Shown piece by piece: positions 45,761 through 56,438 of a DNA stretch of 64,000 nucleotides. Source of the stretch: Brucella anthropi ATCC 49188. GTDB taxonomy: Bacteria; Pseudomonadota; Alphaproteobacteria; Rhizobiales; Rhizobiaceae. The stretch is from NCBI RefSeq assembly GCF_000017405.1, contig NC_009667.1, positions 2,590,001 through 2,654,000 on the forward strand, written 5' to 3'. Numbering within the stretch: the first letter of the stretch is position 1; the number at the start of each line of letters is the position of its first letter. Under the pieces are notes generated by a model. The model worked only from the letters and a program-made list of their open reading frames with translations. It was not told the origin of the DNA and made no database searches. The translations under genes and the position numbers were made by a program.

Positions 45761-46924
45761 ATGGCTGATGACACCAATGCCTCCCCACTGCGTATCATCC
45801 ACTGTTTCCGCGAACCGACCGGCGGGCTTTTCCGCCATGTTCGCGATCTCGTGGGCCTGCAGGCGGAAAAAGGCCACGCGGTCGGCATCGTCTGCGATGC
45901 AACGACAGGCGGCCCGCGCGAAGACGCGCTTCTGGAAGAATTACGGCCAAAGCTCACGCTCGGCCTTCATCGCATTGCCATGCAGCGCCATATCGGACTG
46001 GGCGACGCAGCCGCAGCGTACAAAGCATATCGCATCATCAAGAAATTGCAGCCGGACATATTGCACGGACATGGCGCCAAAGGTGGCGTCTATGCACGTT
46101 TGTTCGGCTCAGTCTTACGGGTTTTTAGGTCTCGCGTAGCCCGTATCTATTCACCGCATGGCGGTAGCCTGCATTTCGACCGGAAGACGCGCCGCGGCGG
46201 CGCTGTCTTTCTGGTTGAGAGAATGCTGGCTCCCATGACCGATGCAGTGATGTTCGTTTCCAACTTCGAAAAGCGTATCTACGAAGAAAAGGTAGGGCGG
46301 CCCTATGGCCTCCACGCCGTCGTTTATAACGGCCTGGCCGAGGACGAGTTCATCCCGGTTGCCGATACGCCCGATGCCAGCGATTTTCTCTTTGTCGGCA
46401 CGATGCGTGAACTGAAGGGACCAGACCTCCTGATCCGTGCCCTTGCGCGCCTGCGCGACCAGCACCAGCGCATTTTCACTGCAACGATGGTGGGAGATGG
46501 TGCGGAAAAGCCCGATTTCATCAACCTGACCGACGAACAAGGAATTTCCGGACAAATTCGCTTTCTGCCCGGAATGGCTGCGCGAGAAGCTTTTGCTTTG
46601 GGGCGAATAATGGTGGTTCCATCGCGTGCCGAAGCATTTCCCTATATCGTGCTGGAAGCGCTCGCCGCCGGAAAGCCTGTCATCGCCAGCAATGTCGGCG
46701 GCATTCCCGAGGTGTTCGGACCTCGTTCCTCGGCGCTGGTGGAGCCTGAGGAGGAGGCACTTGCGAACAGGATGCTGGACGCTGCAGATGATCTCACAAC
46801 GTTTCGAGCCGCAATGCCGGATGTGACCCGGCTGCACGAGCGCTTCAGCCAGCAATCCATGGCGCACTCGATCGAGACAATCTATTACGAGGCGCATCCG
46901 GATCGAGCCATCCCGGAAGACTGA
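45761..46924 (+). CDS. Glycosyltransferase family 4
   Basis: 387 residues from ATG 45761, 9 bases after the export gene's stop. GT-B fold, GT4: FREPTGGLFRHVRDLVGLQ (acceptor loop), LHGHGAKGGVYARLFG, donor domain FLFVGTMRELKGPDLLIRAL, and the E-x7-E motif PSRAEAFPYIVLEALAAGKP for the sugar nucleotide. Adds a sugar to the lipid-linked repeat unit; donor and acceptor unknown. Confidence 0.88.
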   Translation: MADDTNASPLRIIHCFREPTGGLFRHVRDLVGLQAEKGHAVGIVCDATTGGPREDALLEELRPKLTLGLHRIAMQRHIGLGDAAAAYKAYRIIKKLQPDILHGHGAKGGVYARLFGSVLRVFRSRVARIYSPHGGSLHFDRKTRRGGAVFLVERMLAPMTDAVMFVSNFEKRIYEEKVGRPYGLHAVVYNGLAEDEFIPVADTPDASDFLFVGTMRELKGPDLLIRALARLRDQHQRIFTATMVGDGAEKPDFINLTDEQGISGQIRFLPGMAAREAFALGRIMVVPSRAEAFPYIVLEALAAGKPVIASNVGGIPEVFGPRSSALVEPEEEALANRMLDAADDLTTFRAAMPDVTRLHERFSQQSMAHSIETIYYEAHPDRAIPED

Positions 46925-46936
46925 CGGATACTTCCG

Positions 46937-47668
46937 TCAGCCCACCATCGCAGCAAAGGGTTCGGACGCAGATACCGACCGCTCGAACTGTGACCGAAAC
47001 CCACCACGCGCCGCAAAATAGATATAGTGGAATGCGTCGGCACGCCCGCCGATGAGCGAAATATCCTCGCGTTGCCATTCCCAGGACAGCATGTCGAGCT
47101 TGTCTTCGAATGGGTCTGATATGGTTGCCGACCAGAAAGCAGCAATGCCATTAGGCTTCAGTGCCCTTTTCACCAGCCTCAGACCGTCATCTTCATAGAT
47201 TGCGCCATTGGCATCGCGGACGGTAAAATCCGGTCCATTATCCGTGTCCATCAATATGGCATCATATCGACCAGGCTCTGCGCGAAGAACATCCATCACG
47301 TCGGCGACCCGAACATCGACACGCGGATCGTTCAATGGATGGTTGGCCAGATGACCGATATGGGTCCGGTTCCACTCCACGATCTCGGGGACGAGCTCGC
47401 ATACCGTGGCTCTGGCATCGGGTCCAAGCAGATCGAGTGCTGCCCGAAGTGTGAAGCCCATGCCAAGTCCGCCAATAAGCATATGCGACACTTTCCGTCC
47501 GTGCAGGCGAAGCGACCTTTCAGCCAGCACGGTCTCGGACTGGAAATTGACGTTGGACATCAATTCCAGGCCGTTATAGCGGATTTCATAGATGTGATCG
47601 CGTTTTCGCAACAAAATTTCATCGCCGGCATGATTGCCCGCTCTAGCCAGTTCGGCCCAGATAGTCAT
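46937..47668 (-). CDS. Spermidine-synthase-like methyltransferase-fold protein
   Basis: 243 residues from ATG 47668; the TTG at 47692 is less likely. Rossmann SAM-binding fold: HMLIGGLGMGFTLRAALDLL (glycine loop), ATVCELVPEIVEWNRTHIGH, DPRVDVRVADVMDVL and YDAILMDTDNGPDF. It resembles the spermidine synthase-like group but lacks the polyamine-binding gate motif I would expect. Substrate unknown. It converges on the glycosyltransferase gene and may be unrelated to it. Confidence 0.75.
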   Translation of the reverse strand: MTIWAELARAGNHAGDEILLRKRDHIYEIRYNGLELMSNVNFQSETVLAERSLRLHGRKVSHMLIGGLGMGFTLRAALDLLGPDARATVCELVPEIVEWNRTHIGHLANHPLNDPRVDVRVADVMDVLRAEPGRYDAILMDTDNGPDFTVRDANGAIYEDDGLRLVKRALKPNGIAAFWSATISDPFEDKLDMLSWEWQREDISLIGGRADAFHYIYFAARGGFRSQFERSVSASEPFAAMVG

Positions 47669-48207
47669 GATCAACCCTAGAGCGCCCTCCAAAACACTAG
47701 AACGGTTTAGATAAAGCGCCTTAAAACAAACAGTTAATGCGACCTTGAAAGATCGCAGCGTGAATTGCTGTCATCAGGATTTTTTGGGTCGCTGTGCGGT
47801 CAGGCGCGCAGCAACCCCATGACATCGTCTGATCTGGTGCCGATCAGGAGCGGAAACAAAGCTGGTCTGTTGGCGGCAACATGTGCCGAACAGTTTGACG
47901 GCAAAATGCCGCCCGCAGCTTTATCTTCCAACGGTTTCATATCACCGTCCTAGGCAATATAATGAGATAAGGCAAGCCTTGTACTGGCTTGGCTTGCGAC
48001 AACTGGGCGTATCGGTTCCTGCGGCCAATGCTGTATCAATACGGACGGAGATCATGCTATTTTAGCCGTTACTAACAGTAACAGCTTTCAACCGAGTATT
48101 TAATTGAGTGTTTACCTAAGTCAAAAGCTTGTCACGCGACATTTATATTCTGCTTAGGATTCTCGGTCTAATTACTACGCTGTCATTTTACGATCAGGGG
48201 CAATGTT
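47669..48207. other. Gene-poor region upstream of the polysaccharide initiation gene
   Basis: 539 bases. AT-rich near 48060-48180, suggesting a promoter region for the divergent and downstream genes. Apart from the 46-residue candidate on the minus strand I see no gene, RNA or palindrome worth naming. Confidence 0.5.
47800..47940 (-). CDS. Candidate small protein (46 aa)
   Basis: ATG 47940 preceded by AGGACGGTGAT; reads MKPLEDKAAGGILPSNCSAH and ends DDVMGLLRA. Composition looks protein-like (mixed helix, single Cys), but it is short and unrecognised, so it may be chance. Confidence 0.25.
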   Translation of the reverse strand: MKPLEDKAAGGILPSNCSAHVAANRPALFPLLIGTRSDDVMGLLRA

Positions 48208-49754
<1,547 letters not shown>

Positions 49755-49758
<4 letters not shown>

Positions 49759-51077
49759 CCAGCGTGGCGCAACGGTTTGACGGCAGTTCGCGTCCAGCCC
49801 TGATGCTGCCGGCAGATGTGGCGCGCAAACGCGCGCTCAACCGCCTCATCGCCAATATCGCAATCGGCTTCGGCGTTTTTCTGCTCGGCTTCGTGATGAG
49901 CGAGCCTGCGCCTTATGAACTCTATATGGTCGGCCTGATTGCGCTGGCACTATTGTTCGGACTGCGGTTGACCCGCACAAGCCTTGTGCTGCTCGCCCTG
50001 CTTGCTGTCTTCAATTTCGGCGGCATGATTTCGGTCATGCAGATGGCTGACGTCAAGAAAGCACCGCTTTATATCGCCGTCTCGCTGTTTCTGGCTTTCA
50101 CATCGGTATTCTTCGCCGCTGTCATCGAAGGTGACCAACGGCGTCTGAAGACCATCTTCAACGCCTATCTTCTTGTCGGCGTGCTTTCTTCCGTCCTTGG
50201 CATTGCCGGTTATCTGAGCCTCTTTCCAGGCGCAGAAATCTTCACGCGCTACGGACGTGCGCAGGGCGCATTTCAGGACCCCAATGTCTACGGACCTTTC
50301 CTTATATTGCCGCTGACCTGGACGCTTTACCGCATCATGCGCGGGGGCTTTCGCGATATGGCCGTCTATCTGCCTTTCTGCTGCCTGCTGACGCTCGGCG
50401 TTCTGGTATCCTTTTCGCGCGCGGCCTGGGCGATGGTTCCCCTCTCCTTTGCCGTTCTGTTTGGCGTGCTCTTCCTGCAAAGCAACAGCAATCGTTTTCG
50501 GTTACGCCTGATAGTGATTGGTCTGCTTGCAGTTGTAACAATTACTCTCGCGATCCTGATTATCCTGCAAATCCCCGGCGTCGGCGATTTCTTCCGTGAG
50601 CGCGCGCGTCTCGAACAGAGCTATGACAGTGCAAGGCTTGGGCGTTTTGCGCGGCACTGGCTTGGAATGATCCTTGCGACACAGCATCCGCTTGGCATCG
50701 GACCGCTCGAGTTCGGGCCGATGTTCGGTGAGGATACACACAATGTCTGGCTCAAGGCCGTCCTTGACTATGGCTGGATCGGCTTCATCGCCTTTCTGGC
50801 GCTGACATTCCTGACACTCGGGATCGGTTTCAAGCTTCTGTTTCGCAATCGCCCCTGGCAGCCTTATCTTCTGGTTGCTTACGCAACCTATCTCGGGCAT
50901 GTCCTGATCGGCAATGTCATCGACACCGATCACTGGCGCCACTTTTATCTGCTCTTCGGGATCATCTGGGGTTGCGCAGGGCTGGAATACAAGTATCAGC
51001 TTTCGCTGAAGCTCAGAGAACGCTCAGGAGAGCAGAAACTTGCAATTCGCGATATACGCCGCAGCAGCCCTCTTTGA
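49755..51077 (+). CDS. O-antigen ligase/polymerase-type membrane protein
   Basis: 440 residues starting at TTG 49755, overlapping the previous stop by 4 bases. About ten to eleven membrane helices and the Wzy/WaaL-like motif with a periplasmic loop ([24 protein letters not shown]: [40 protein letters not shown]). The GIGPLEF...HN arrangement fits O-antigen ligase family PF04932. Probably polymerises or ligates the repeat units started by the gene upstream. Confidence 0.85.
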
Positions 51078-51360
51078 AATCGCCGGATGCTTCGCCTTCT
51101 GGGCATGGCTGAAGCTCGACAAGTCACCGCTTTGGCTGGCACCCGGCATGGTATGCCTCGCATTGTTCGCCTATCTGCTCACCCTGATTGAAAGCAACGT
51201 GGCCGGTCGCGCTTATGCAGCCTATGGTGGCATCTATATCATCGCGTCGATTTTGTGGATCTGGTTTGCCGAAGGAGCGCGCCCCGATCGCTGGGATGTG
51301 GTCGGCGCATGCACGGCTTTTGCAGGCACATGCATCATACTTTTCGCACCGCGATCCTGA
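51040..51360 (+). CDS. UPF0060/YnfA-family membrane protein
   Basis: 106 residues, four short helices of SMR-like size. Start TTG 51040 with CAGGAGA 9 bases upstream, overlapping the ligase gene by 38 bases. Family motifs [40 protein letters not shown] and [20 protein letters not shown] are all present. YnfA proteins are thought to be small exporters; no substrate is known here. Overlap implies translational coupling. Confidence 0.85.
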   Translation: MQFAIYAAAALFEIAGCFAFWAWLKLDKSPLWLAPGMVCLALFAYLLTLIESNVAGRAYAAYGGIYIIASILWIWFAEGARPDRWDVVGACTAFAGTCIILFAPRS

Positions 51361-51433
51361 TGCTCAGAACCATGCATGAATGTTATGTGCAATTTGCCAG
51401 TTTCGAGAAATTATCCCTTGCGTGCCAAGTCGT

Positions 51434-51439
51434 TATAAT
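51434..51439 (+). promoter_or_regulatory. -10 box for tRNA-Pro
   Basis: Perfect TATAAT, 18 bases before the tRNA. No good -35 at 17 bases (TTATCC), so it may rely on the strong -10. Confidence 0.5.
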
Positions 51440-51457
51440 CTACGGCTTTCCCCGGCT

Positions 51458-51534
<77 letters not shown>

Positions 51535-51628
51535 TTTTTCTTCCCCAAACCTTTATTTTCATACGATCTTTCCTTTGCACACAACGTGCAAATCGGATTA
51601 GCTCTGCCATGATTGCATGGAGGAGAGC

Positions 51629-52357
51629 ATGAAGAACGCCCTGATCACTGGTGGCAGTCGCGGCATTGGTCGCGCTACCGTTCTGCGCAGCGCAGCGCAA
51701 GGCTGGTCTGTGGCTCTGAACTATGCGGGGAACGAACAGGCTGCGCAGCAAACGGTGACTGAGGCAGCGAAGCTTGGTGCGAAGGCGCTTGCGATCCAGG
51801 GCGACATATCCAGAGAACAAGACGTGATCGCCATGTTCGACAAGGCGGAGGCCGATCTTGGTCCGCTGAAAGGCGTCGTCCTGAATGCCGGTATCGTTGC
51901 TCAGACCATGCCGCTTGCGGATATGAGTGCTGATCGTCTGAAAATGATGTTCGACGTGAATGTTTACGGCACCTATCTATGCGCCCGCGAAGCAGCCCGG
52001 CGCTTGCAGCCAGACAGTGCCATAGTCATCGTGTCATCGATGGCATCGCGACTTGGATCGCCGTTTGAATATGTAGATTATGCCGGAGCGAAAGGCGCAC
52101 TTGATACGCTGACCACTGGCCTGTCGAAAGAGCTGGCGCCGAAAGGCATTCGCGTCAATGCCGTGCGTCCAGGCCTGATCGATACCGACATCCATGCCAG
52201 TGGCGGCAATCCGGATCGCGCGGCGAGGTTGGGCGCCGGTACCCCTATTGGACGCGCCGGCAAGGCAGAGGAAGTCGCGGAAGCCATTTTCTGGCTGCTC
52301 AACGACGCCCCCGCCTATGTAACCGGAACATTCATCGACGTTGCCGGTGGGCGTTAG
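51629..52357 (+). CDS. SDR-family oxidoreductase (FabG-like)
   Basis: 242 residues. ATG 51629 follows GGAGGAGAGC; an upstream in-frame ATG overlaps that site. Rossmann fold with TGGSRGIGRA (TGxxxGxG), NAG motif VVLNAGIVAQ, catalytic Ser in IVIVSSMASRLGS and YxxxK in YVDYAGAKGALD. The C-terminus TGTFIDVAGGR is FabG-like. NADP preference is suggested by basic residues after strand 1. Substrate unknown. Confidence 0.88.
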   Translation: MKNALITGGSRGIGRATVLRSAAQGWSVALNYAGNEQAAQQTVTEAAKLGAKALAIQGDISREQDVIAMFDKAEADLGPLKGVVLNAGIVAQTMPLADMSADRLKMMFDVNVYGTYLCAREAARRLQPDSAIVIVSSMASRLGSPFEYVDYAGAKGALDTLTTGLSKELAPKGIRVNAVRPGLIDTDIHASGGNPDRAARLGAGTPIGRAGKAEEVAEAIFWLLNDAPAYVTGTFIDVAGGR

Positions 52358-52374
52358 TACTAAACCGCCTCAAT

Positions 52375-53370
52375 CTATTTCTCACGCAGCTGATAGGTTT
52401 CCGCAACGTAGCGATAGCCCTCGCCTTCCCGCTTGAGATAGGCCAGTGCCGGAAACGGCATATGATAACCGATGAAAGGAAGCCTGTCGGTGGCGATCAT
52501 GTCAAACATGCGCTTGCGGGTCTGGACGGCAGCATCCTTATCGATATCGAAGGAAACGTGCCATTCGGGCCGCTGCAACGTAATGACGAAATGGTTCGCC
52601 GTATCCGAGACCAACATCAACGATTTGCCGCCCGTTTCGACCCTGAAAGCCAGATGACCCGGCGTGTGGCCATAAGCTGCCACCGAATGAATACCGGAAA
52701 TGACTTCGCTATCATCGCCCAGGAACGTCATCTTCTCCGCGAGAGGCTTGACGTTTTTGGCCACCATTTCAGCAACGGTCTTGGCGGGGCTGTCGAGCCG
52801 CGCGGGATCGGTCCAGAAGTCGAATTCCTTCTGTCCGGTGGCGTAGCGCGCATTGGCGAAGGCTGGCTTGCCGTCTTCCATCAGTCCACCAATATGATCA
52901 GGGTGGAAATGGCTCAATACGACCAGAGACACATCGTCCGTCTTGTAGCCCGAAGCTTCAAGCGCACTGGCCAGCTTGCCCAATCCCGCTCCGCGGGCAC
53001 CTGCTCCCATGCCGGTGTCAAACAGAACAAGCTCCTTGCCTGTATTGATGAGCACTGGCGTGAAGCTGTTGACGAAGCGGTCGGCGGGCAGAAGATTTTC
53101 CTCAAGAAGTGCGGCAACCACTTTCGGGTCCTGATCGACCGCATATGTCTTTTCGGGCGCTTCGCCGACTCGGCGCCCATCGGAAAGCGTGGTGATCTCA
53201 AAATCACCAAACTGAAAGCGATGGAAGCCCGGATTTTCTACCTGTGAAGGGGTTAGCACTTTAGGACTGCCTGTTTCGGCTGCCGCCTTGTTGAGCTCCA
53301 AAGGCGTTAAAGCCAATCCGGCCCCGGCAGCAGATGCTGTAACAATGAAATTACGTCTTGAGATGGTCAT
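52375..53370 (-). CDS. Tat-exported metallo-beta-lactamase-fold hydrolase
   Basis: 331 residues from ATG 53370 (GGGAGA upstream). Twin-arginine signal TISRRNFIVTASAAGAGLAL. MBL-fold motif LVVLSHFHPDHIGGL gives HxHxDH, followed by the later HTPGHLAFRVE and LVSDTANHFV metal ligands. Probably periplasmic; lactonase- or arylsulfatase-like esterase activities are common in this group. Converges on the SDR gene. Confidence 0.86.
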   Translation of the reverse strand: MTISRRNFIVTASAAGAGLALTPLELNKAAAETGSPKVLTPSQVENPGFHRFQFGDFEITTLSDGRRVGEAPEKTYAVDQDPKVVAALLEENLLPADRFVNSFTPVLINTGKELVLFDTGMGAGARGAGLGKLASALEASGYKTDDVSLVVLSHFHPDHIGGLMEDGKPAFANARYATGQKEFDFWTDPARLDSPAKTVAEMVAKNVKPLAEKMTFLGDDSEVISGIHSVAAYGHTPGHLAFRVETGGKSLMLVSDTANHFVITLQRPEWHVSFDIDKDAAVQTRKRMFDMIATDRLPFIGYHMPFPALAYLKREGEGYRYVAETYQLREK

Positions 53371-53520
53371 CAATCGATCTCCCGGCATAATCTATGGATA
53401 AGAACGACAGGATACCCGAAAAAGCTCCCTGATCCATGGGATACGCGATCAAGTTTCTGTTGGCGCGATATGGACGACGCCCTCTTGCCTCTCCGCTCAA
53501 GAATCACTATTTACAGGGCC

Positions 53521-53573
53521 GCGCGGGACGACCCGCGCCAGTGTTCGCATCGGGGACGGCCCCATAGGAGGGT
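53521..53573 (+). ncRNA. Guanidine-II (mini-ykkC) riboswitch before the atpB paralogue
   Basis: Two hairpins with ACGR tetraloops: GCGCGGG-ACGA-CCCGCGC (53521-53538) and GGGG-ACGG-CCCC (53552-53563), joined by 13 bases, then AGGAGGG 6 bases before the ATG. This is the exact mini-ykkC layout. Such RNAs bind guanidinium through the two ACGR loops and free the ribosome site. Match is by structure and loop sequence; ligand binding is untested. Confidence 0.85.
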
Positions 53574-53578
53574 GTCCT

Positions 53579-54328
53579 ATGGCAGGGCCGATCGAACAGT
53601 TCGCAATCAAGCCCATCGTTGAACTTGGCGAAATCGGCGGCCAGCCGGTTGCTTTCACCAATTCGGCACTCTTCATGGTGCTGACGGTGCTGGGCGCGGC
53701 TGCGTTCATGTTTCTGTCGTCCCGCAGGGGCACCGTTGTGCCAGGGCGCTGGCAGTCCTCAGCCGAGATCCTCTACGAATTCGTGTCGAAGACATTGCGC
53801 GAGAACGCCGGGGAAAAGGGTATGGCTTTCTTCCCCCTCGTCTTCTCGTTGTTTCTGTTCATCCTGTTTGCCAATCTGATCGGCATGTTCCCCTATGCCT
53901 TCACCGTGACAAGCCACATCATCGTAACGTTCGCGCTTGCGATGCTGGTCTTCCTGACGGTCACGATCTACGGTCTCGTTCGACACGGGTTCAGGTTCTT
54001 CCGACTGTTCATGCCTGCGGGCGTACCGGTTGTGCTGGCGCCGATCATCGTGCCGATCGAGATCATGTCCTATATCTCGCGTCCGGTCAGTCATTCGGTT
54101 CGTCTGTTCGCCGTCATGCTTGCAGGGCACATTACGCTGAAAGTCTTTGCGGGGTTTGTCATCGGGCTGGGCAGTCTAGGAACGCTCGGCATGCTAACCG
54201 CTGTGCTGCCACTTGCAATGACCGTTGCGCTGACCGCACTCGAATTGCTGATGGCAGTTATTCAGGCTTACGTATTTACTATGCTGACCTGCATGTATCT
54301 CAACGATGCACTGCATCCGTCGCACTGA
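53579..54328 (+). CDS. F0 ATP synthase subunit a paralogue, solitary
   Basis: 249 residues, full-length subunit a with five to six membrane segments. The essential stator Arg is kept ([20 protein letters not shown], Arg about residue 175), as is Gln in [15 protein letters not shown]. The residue pattern RLFAVM differs from the usual RLFANM (Asn to Val at ~179). It stands alone: no atpI, atpE or atpF follows; the next gene is a SugE/Gdx exporter. Preceded by a guanidine-II riboswitch. Probably a second, inducible copy next to the normal atp operon elsewhere. Name atpB withheld because of this. Confidence 0.85.
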
Positions 54329-54354
54329 TTAGAGTGCCGTGCGCAGTGACTTCA

Positions 54355-54421
54355 CGGGAAGGACGGCCTTCCCGCTTCTTCAACGAACGGGACGGCCCGT
54401 TCAGAACCCTTGTGAGGGAGC
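54355..54421 (+). ncRNA. Guanidine-II (mini-ykkC) riboswitch before sugE/gdx
   Basis: Hairpins GGGAAGG-ACGG-CCTTCCC (54356-54373) and GAACGGG-ACGG-CCCGTTC (54385-54402), 11 bases apart, followed by GAGGGAG and the ATG 7 bases on. Canonical arrangement and canonical downstream gene (SMR guanidinium exporter). Confidence 0.93.
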
Positions 54422-54427
54422 ATTAGA

Positions 54428-54745
54428 ATGGCATGGATTTATCTGGGACTGGCCGGAATTCTTGAGGTCATCTGGGCCTATTTCATGAAAAAGTCGGAAG
54501 GCTTTTCCCTTCTGACACCGAGCGCCATCACCATCGTGACGATGATCGGCAGCTTCATTCTGCTTTCCATCGCCATGCGCAGCCTGCCGCTAGGAACAGC
54601 CTATGCGATCTGGACCGGCATCGGTGCGGTGGGTGCGTTTCTGGTGGGCATTTTCATTCTCGGTGAGGCTGCAACCTTCTTCCGCGTTGCAAGCGTGACA
54701 CTGATCCTCGCCGGCATCATCGGATTGAAACTCTCGTCCAGCTGA
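54428..54745 (+). CDS. sugE: SMR guanidinium exporter (Gdx/SugE)
   Basis: 105 residues, four helices. [20 protein letters not shown] holds the membrane Glu used for proton/guanidinium exchange, and [20 protein letters not shown] is the SugE/Gdx subtype signature. Gdx proteins exchange guanidinium for protons across the inner membrane, so a guanidine riboswitch upstream is fitting. The QAC-resistance (EmrE-like) branch lacks this motif. Own terminator downstream. Confidence 0.93.
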   Translation: MAWIYLGLAGILEVIWAYFMKKSEGFSLLTPSAITIVTMIGSFILLSIAMRSLPLGTAYAIWTGIGAVGAFLVGIFILGEAATFFRVASVTLILAGIIGLKLSSS

Positions 54746-54765
54746 TTCAATCCGCGTACAAAAGC

Positions 54766-54792
54766 AAAGGGAGGCGAAAGCCTCCCTTTTTC
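54766..54792 (+). terminator. Rho-independent terminator
   Basis: AAAGGGAGGC-GAAA-GCCTCCCTTT hairpin with T-run; also serves the convergent merR gene. Confidence 0.9.
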
Positions 54793-54809
54793 ATGCGGTC
54801 AGAAATCGA

Positions 54810-55349
54810 TCAGCGCACCTGATCGAGAAGACGCTTGCATTCGAGAAGATCGAACAACGCCTCCTGCAGAAGCGAGCGGTTGTCCTTTGAAGGCCGCTTT
54901 CCATCAGCTCCGATGGGGCCATCCTCCTCGCCCTTCAAGAGACCGAAGAGCTTGCGCGCCGGTTGCGGCGCCTTGATGCCGCTCGGCAGAGCCATTTCAT
55001 TGTCAGCCGCCTCTTCGGCAGCCCGCTTATCAGCGGCAGCCTGCTTCTGGCGCGTAATCGCCTCAATCGCCTGAACGTCGCCATTGCCAAGCGCGATGAT
55101 AAACTGTGCATTGTTTTCGCGAAGAAGACGCTGCACACCCTTGATCGTATAGCCCTGATCATAGAGCAGATGGCGAATGCCCTTGAGCAATTCGACATCG
55201 AGCGGCCGGTAATATCGGCGACCGCCGCCCCGCTTCATAGGCTTGATCTGGGTAAAGCGCGTTTCCCAGAAACGCAGCACATGCTGCGGAAGATCAAGAT
55301 CATCCGCTACTTCACTGATCGTCCTGAATGCATCAGGGCTCTTGTCCAT
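54810..55349 (-). CDS. MerR-family regulator
   Basis: 179 residues. N-terminal winged helix ([40 protein letters not shown]) of the MerR/CarA type, then a variable Ala/Glu-rich tail without Cys metal ligands. Located after ihfA in the conserved plsX-fabH-ihfA-merR order of Rhizobiales. Target genes unknown. Separated from ihfA by ~650 bases. Confidence 0.87.
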   Translation of the reverse strand: MDKSPDAFRTISEVADDLDLPQHVLRFWETRFTQIKPMKRGGGRRYYRPLDVELLKGIRHLLYDQGYTIKGVQRLLRENNAQFIIALGNGDVQAIEAITRQKQAAADKRAAEEAADNEMALPSGIKAPQPARKLFGLLKGEEDGPIGADGKRPSKDNRSLLQEALFDLLECKRLLDQVR

Positions 55350-55828
55350 CCACTTGCCCTTTCCAGTGGTTCAGGTTTCGCCGTTGCGGCGCAACCTCGC
55401 CGATCCAGATAGTTCAACTCGCTGCCAACGCGAACGCGTCTGTAACACGAAAGGCGCTTGTTACCATCGGATTTTAGAAGACGGGAGTTAACAAACTCCA
55501 GCGTGCGGAAAGACACGGCGCAAACGTCATTCAAAACCGGACGGTGTGCAACACGAACTCTCTCTGAAAAGCCAGCCGCTTTCCAGATTTCAATATCAGC
55601 GAAGCGATTCGCTCCACTGAATCCATTATATAATATCAGAGCTTTATAAGCATCCCTTCATGCGAAGCCGAAAGCAGCATGGCCAGTTCGTGGCAAAGGA
55701 CTATTATGACGGTTGCAACCAACACAAAAAACAGCCGTCCTGCACGCGACCATAAGTCAGGCGCAAAAGGGATGCCAGTTTTACAAGGATGGTGCCAAAA
55801 CAAAATGCTGCCCGATGGGCAGCATGCT

Positions 55829-55900
55829 AGTGGTCTGATTCCGACATTTGCATCCCTCGGATATGAGCGCTGAGCAAATGTCGAGATCAAAAAGACCACT
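55829..55900. repeat. Palindromic repeat A
   Basis: Arms AGTGGTCT...CGACATTTGC and GCAAATGTCG...AGACCACT, bulged in the middle; starts CTAGTGG and is followed by CCACTGG. Same layout as the next palindrome. Confidence 0.6.
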
Positions 55901-55914
55901 GGTAACTTTATGAA

Positions 55915-55993
55915 TCTAGTAGATTTTTCGAGTTTGACGTTTGAAACGTGATCTATATCGGACGGGTATCAAACGTCAAACTCAATCCACTAG
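55915..55993. repeat. Palindromic repeat B
   Basis: Perfect 15-bp arms GAGTTTGACGTTTGA (55930-55944) and TCAAACGTCAAACTC (55969-55983), flanked by CTAGTAG and CCACTAG. Shares the outer CTAGTGG and the GAC(A/G)TTTG core with repeat A, so both may belong to one family. Confidence 0.6.
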
Positions 55994-55996
55994 CAA

Positions 55997-56320
55997 TTAC
56001 TTCTGGCTTTTGGTTTCACGCTTCTGATGTTCCTGCAGAATACGCTGCTTGAGAACGTTGGAAGCTTTGAAAGTCATCACACGACGGGGAAGAATTGGAA
56101 CCTCCTCGCCTGTTTTCGGATTACGGCCAATGCGCTCGTTCTTGTCGCGAACCTGAAATGTCGCAAAAGACGACAACTTCACGGTTTCACCGTTGACGAT
56201 AGCGTCACAGACTTCATCGAGAATCATCTCGACAAGAGCCGCCGACTCCGTTCTGGAAAGGCCTACCTTCCGGTAAACAGCCTCTGCCAGATCAGCTCGC
56301 GTGACCGTCTTACCTCCCAT
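55997..56320 (-). CDS. ihfA: Integration host factor alpha subunit
   Basis: 107 residues from ATG 56320; the longer frame is not supported. HU/IHF fold: [40 protein letters not shown] and the DNA-intercalating arm [20 protein letters not shown] with the conserved Pro. IhfA pairs with IhfB to bend DNA. Lies 118 bases after fabH. Confidence 0.93.
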   Translation of the reverse strand: MGGKTVTRADLAEAVYRKVGLSRTESAALVEMILDEVCDAIVNGETVKLSSFATFQVRDKNERIGRNPKTGEEVPILPRRVMTFKASNVLKQRILQEHQKRETKSQK

Positions 56321-56438
56321 GACCGAACCTGCCTGGTTAGCGTTTGAACAGATAATATCCTTACGTGACAGGACGTTACACAAATAAAAGCGCAACGGTC
56401 AAGCCGCGAGTTTCCTCACGGCAGATCAAATTTGTCGC

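Larger units (their letters stand above)
55350..55996. other. Non-coding region with palindromes, merR-ihfA
   Basis: 647 bases without a supportable gene. It contains a small GC hairpin (TGCTGCCC/GGGCAGCA at about 55806-55824) plausible as the ihfA terminator, and two long related palindromes listed separately. Confidence 0.55.

Noticed and set aside
53389..54427. Reading the atpB gene as part of the main ATP synthase operon
   Set aside because: No atpI upstream and no atpE/atpF downstream; the neighbours are a metallo-hydrolase and a guanidinium exporter.
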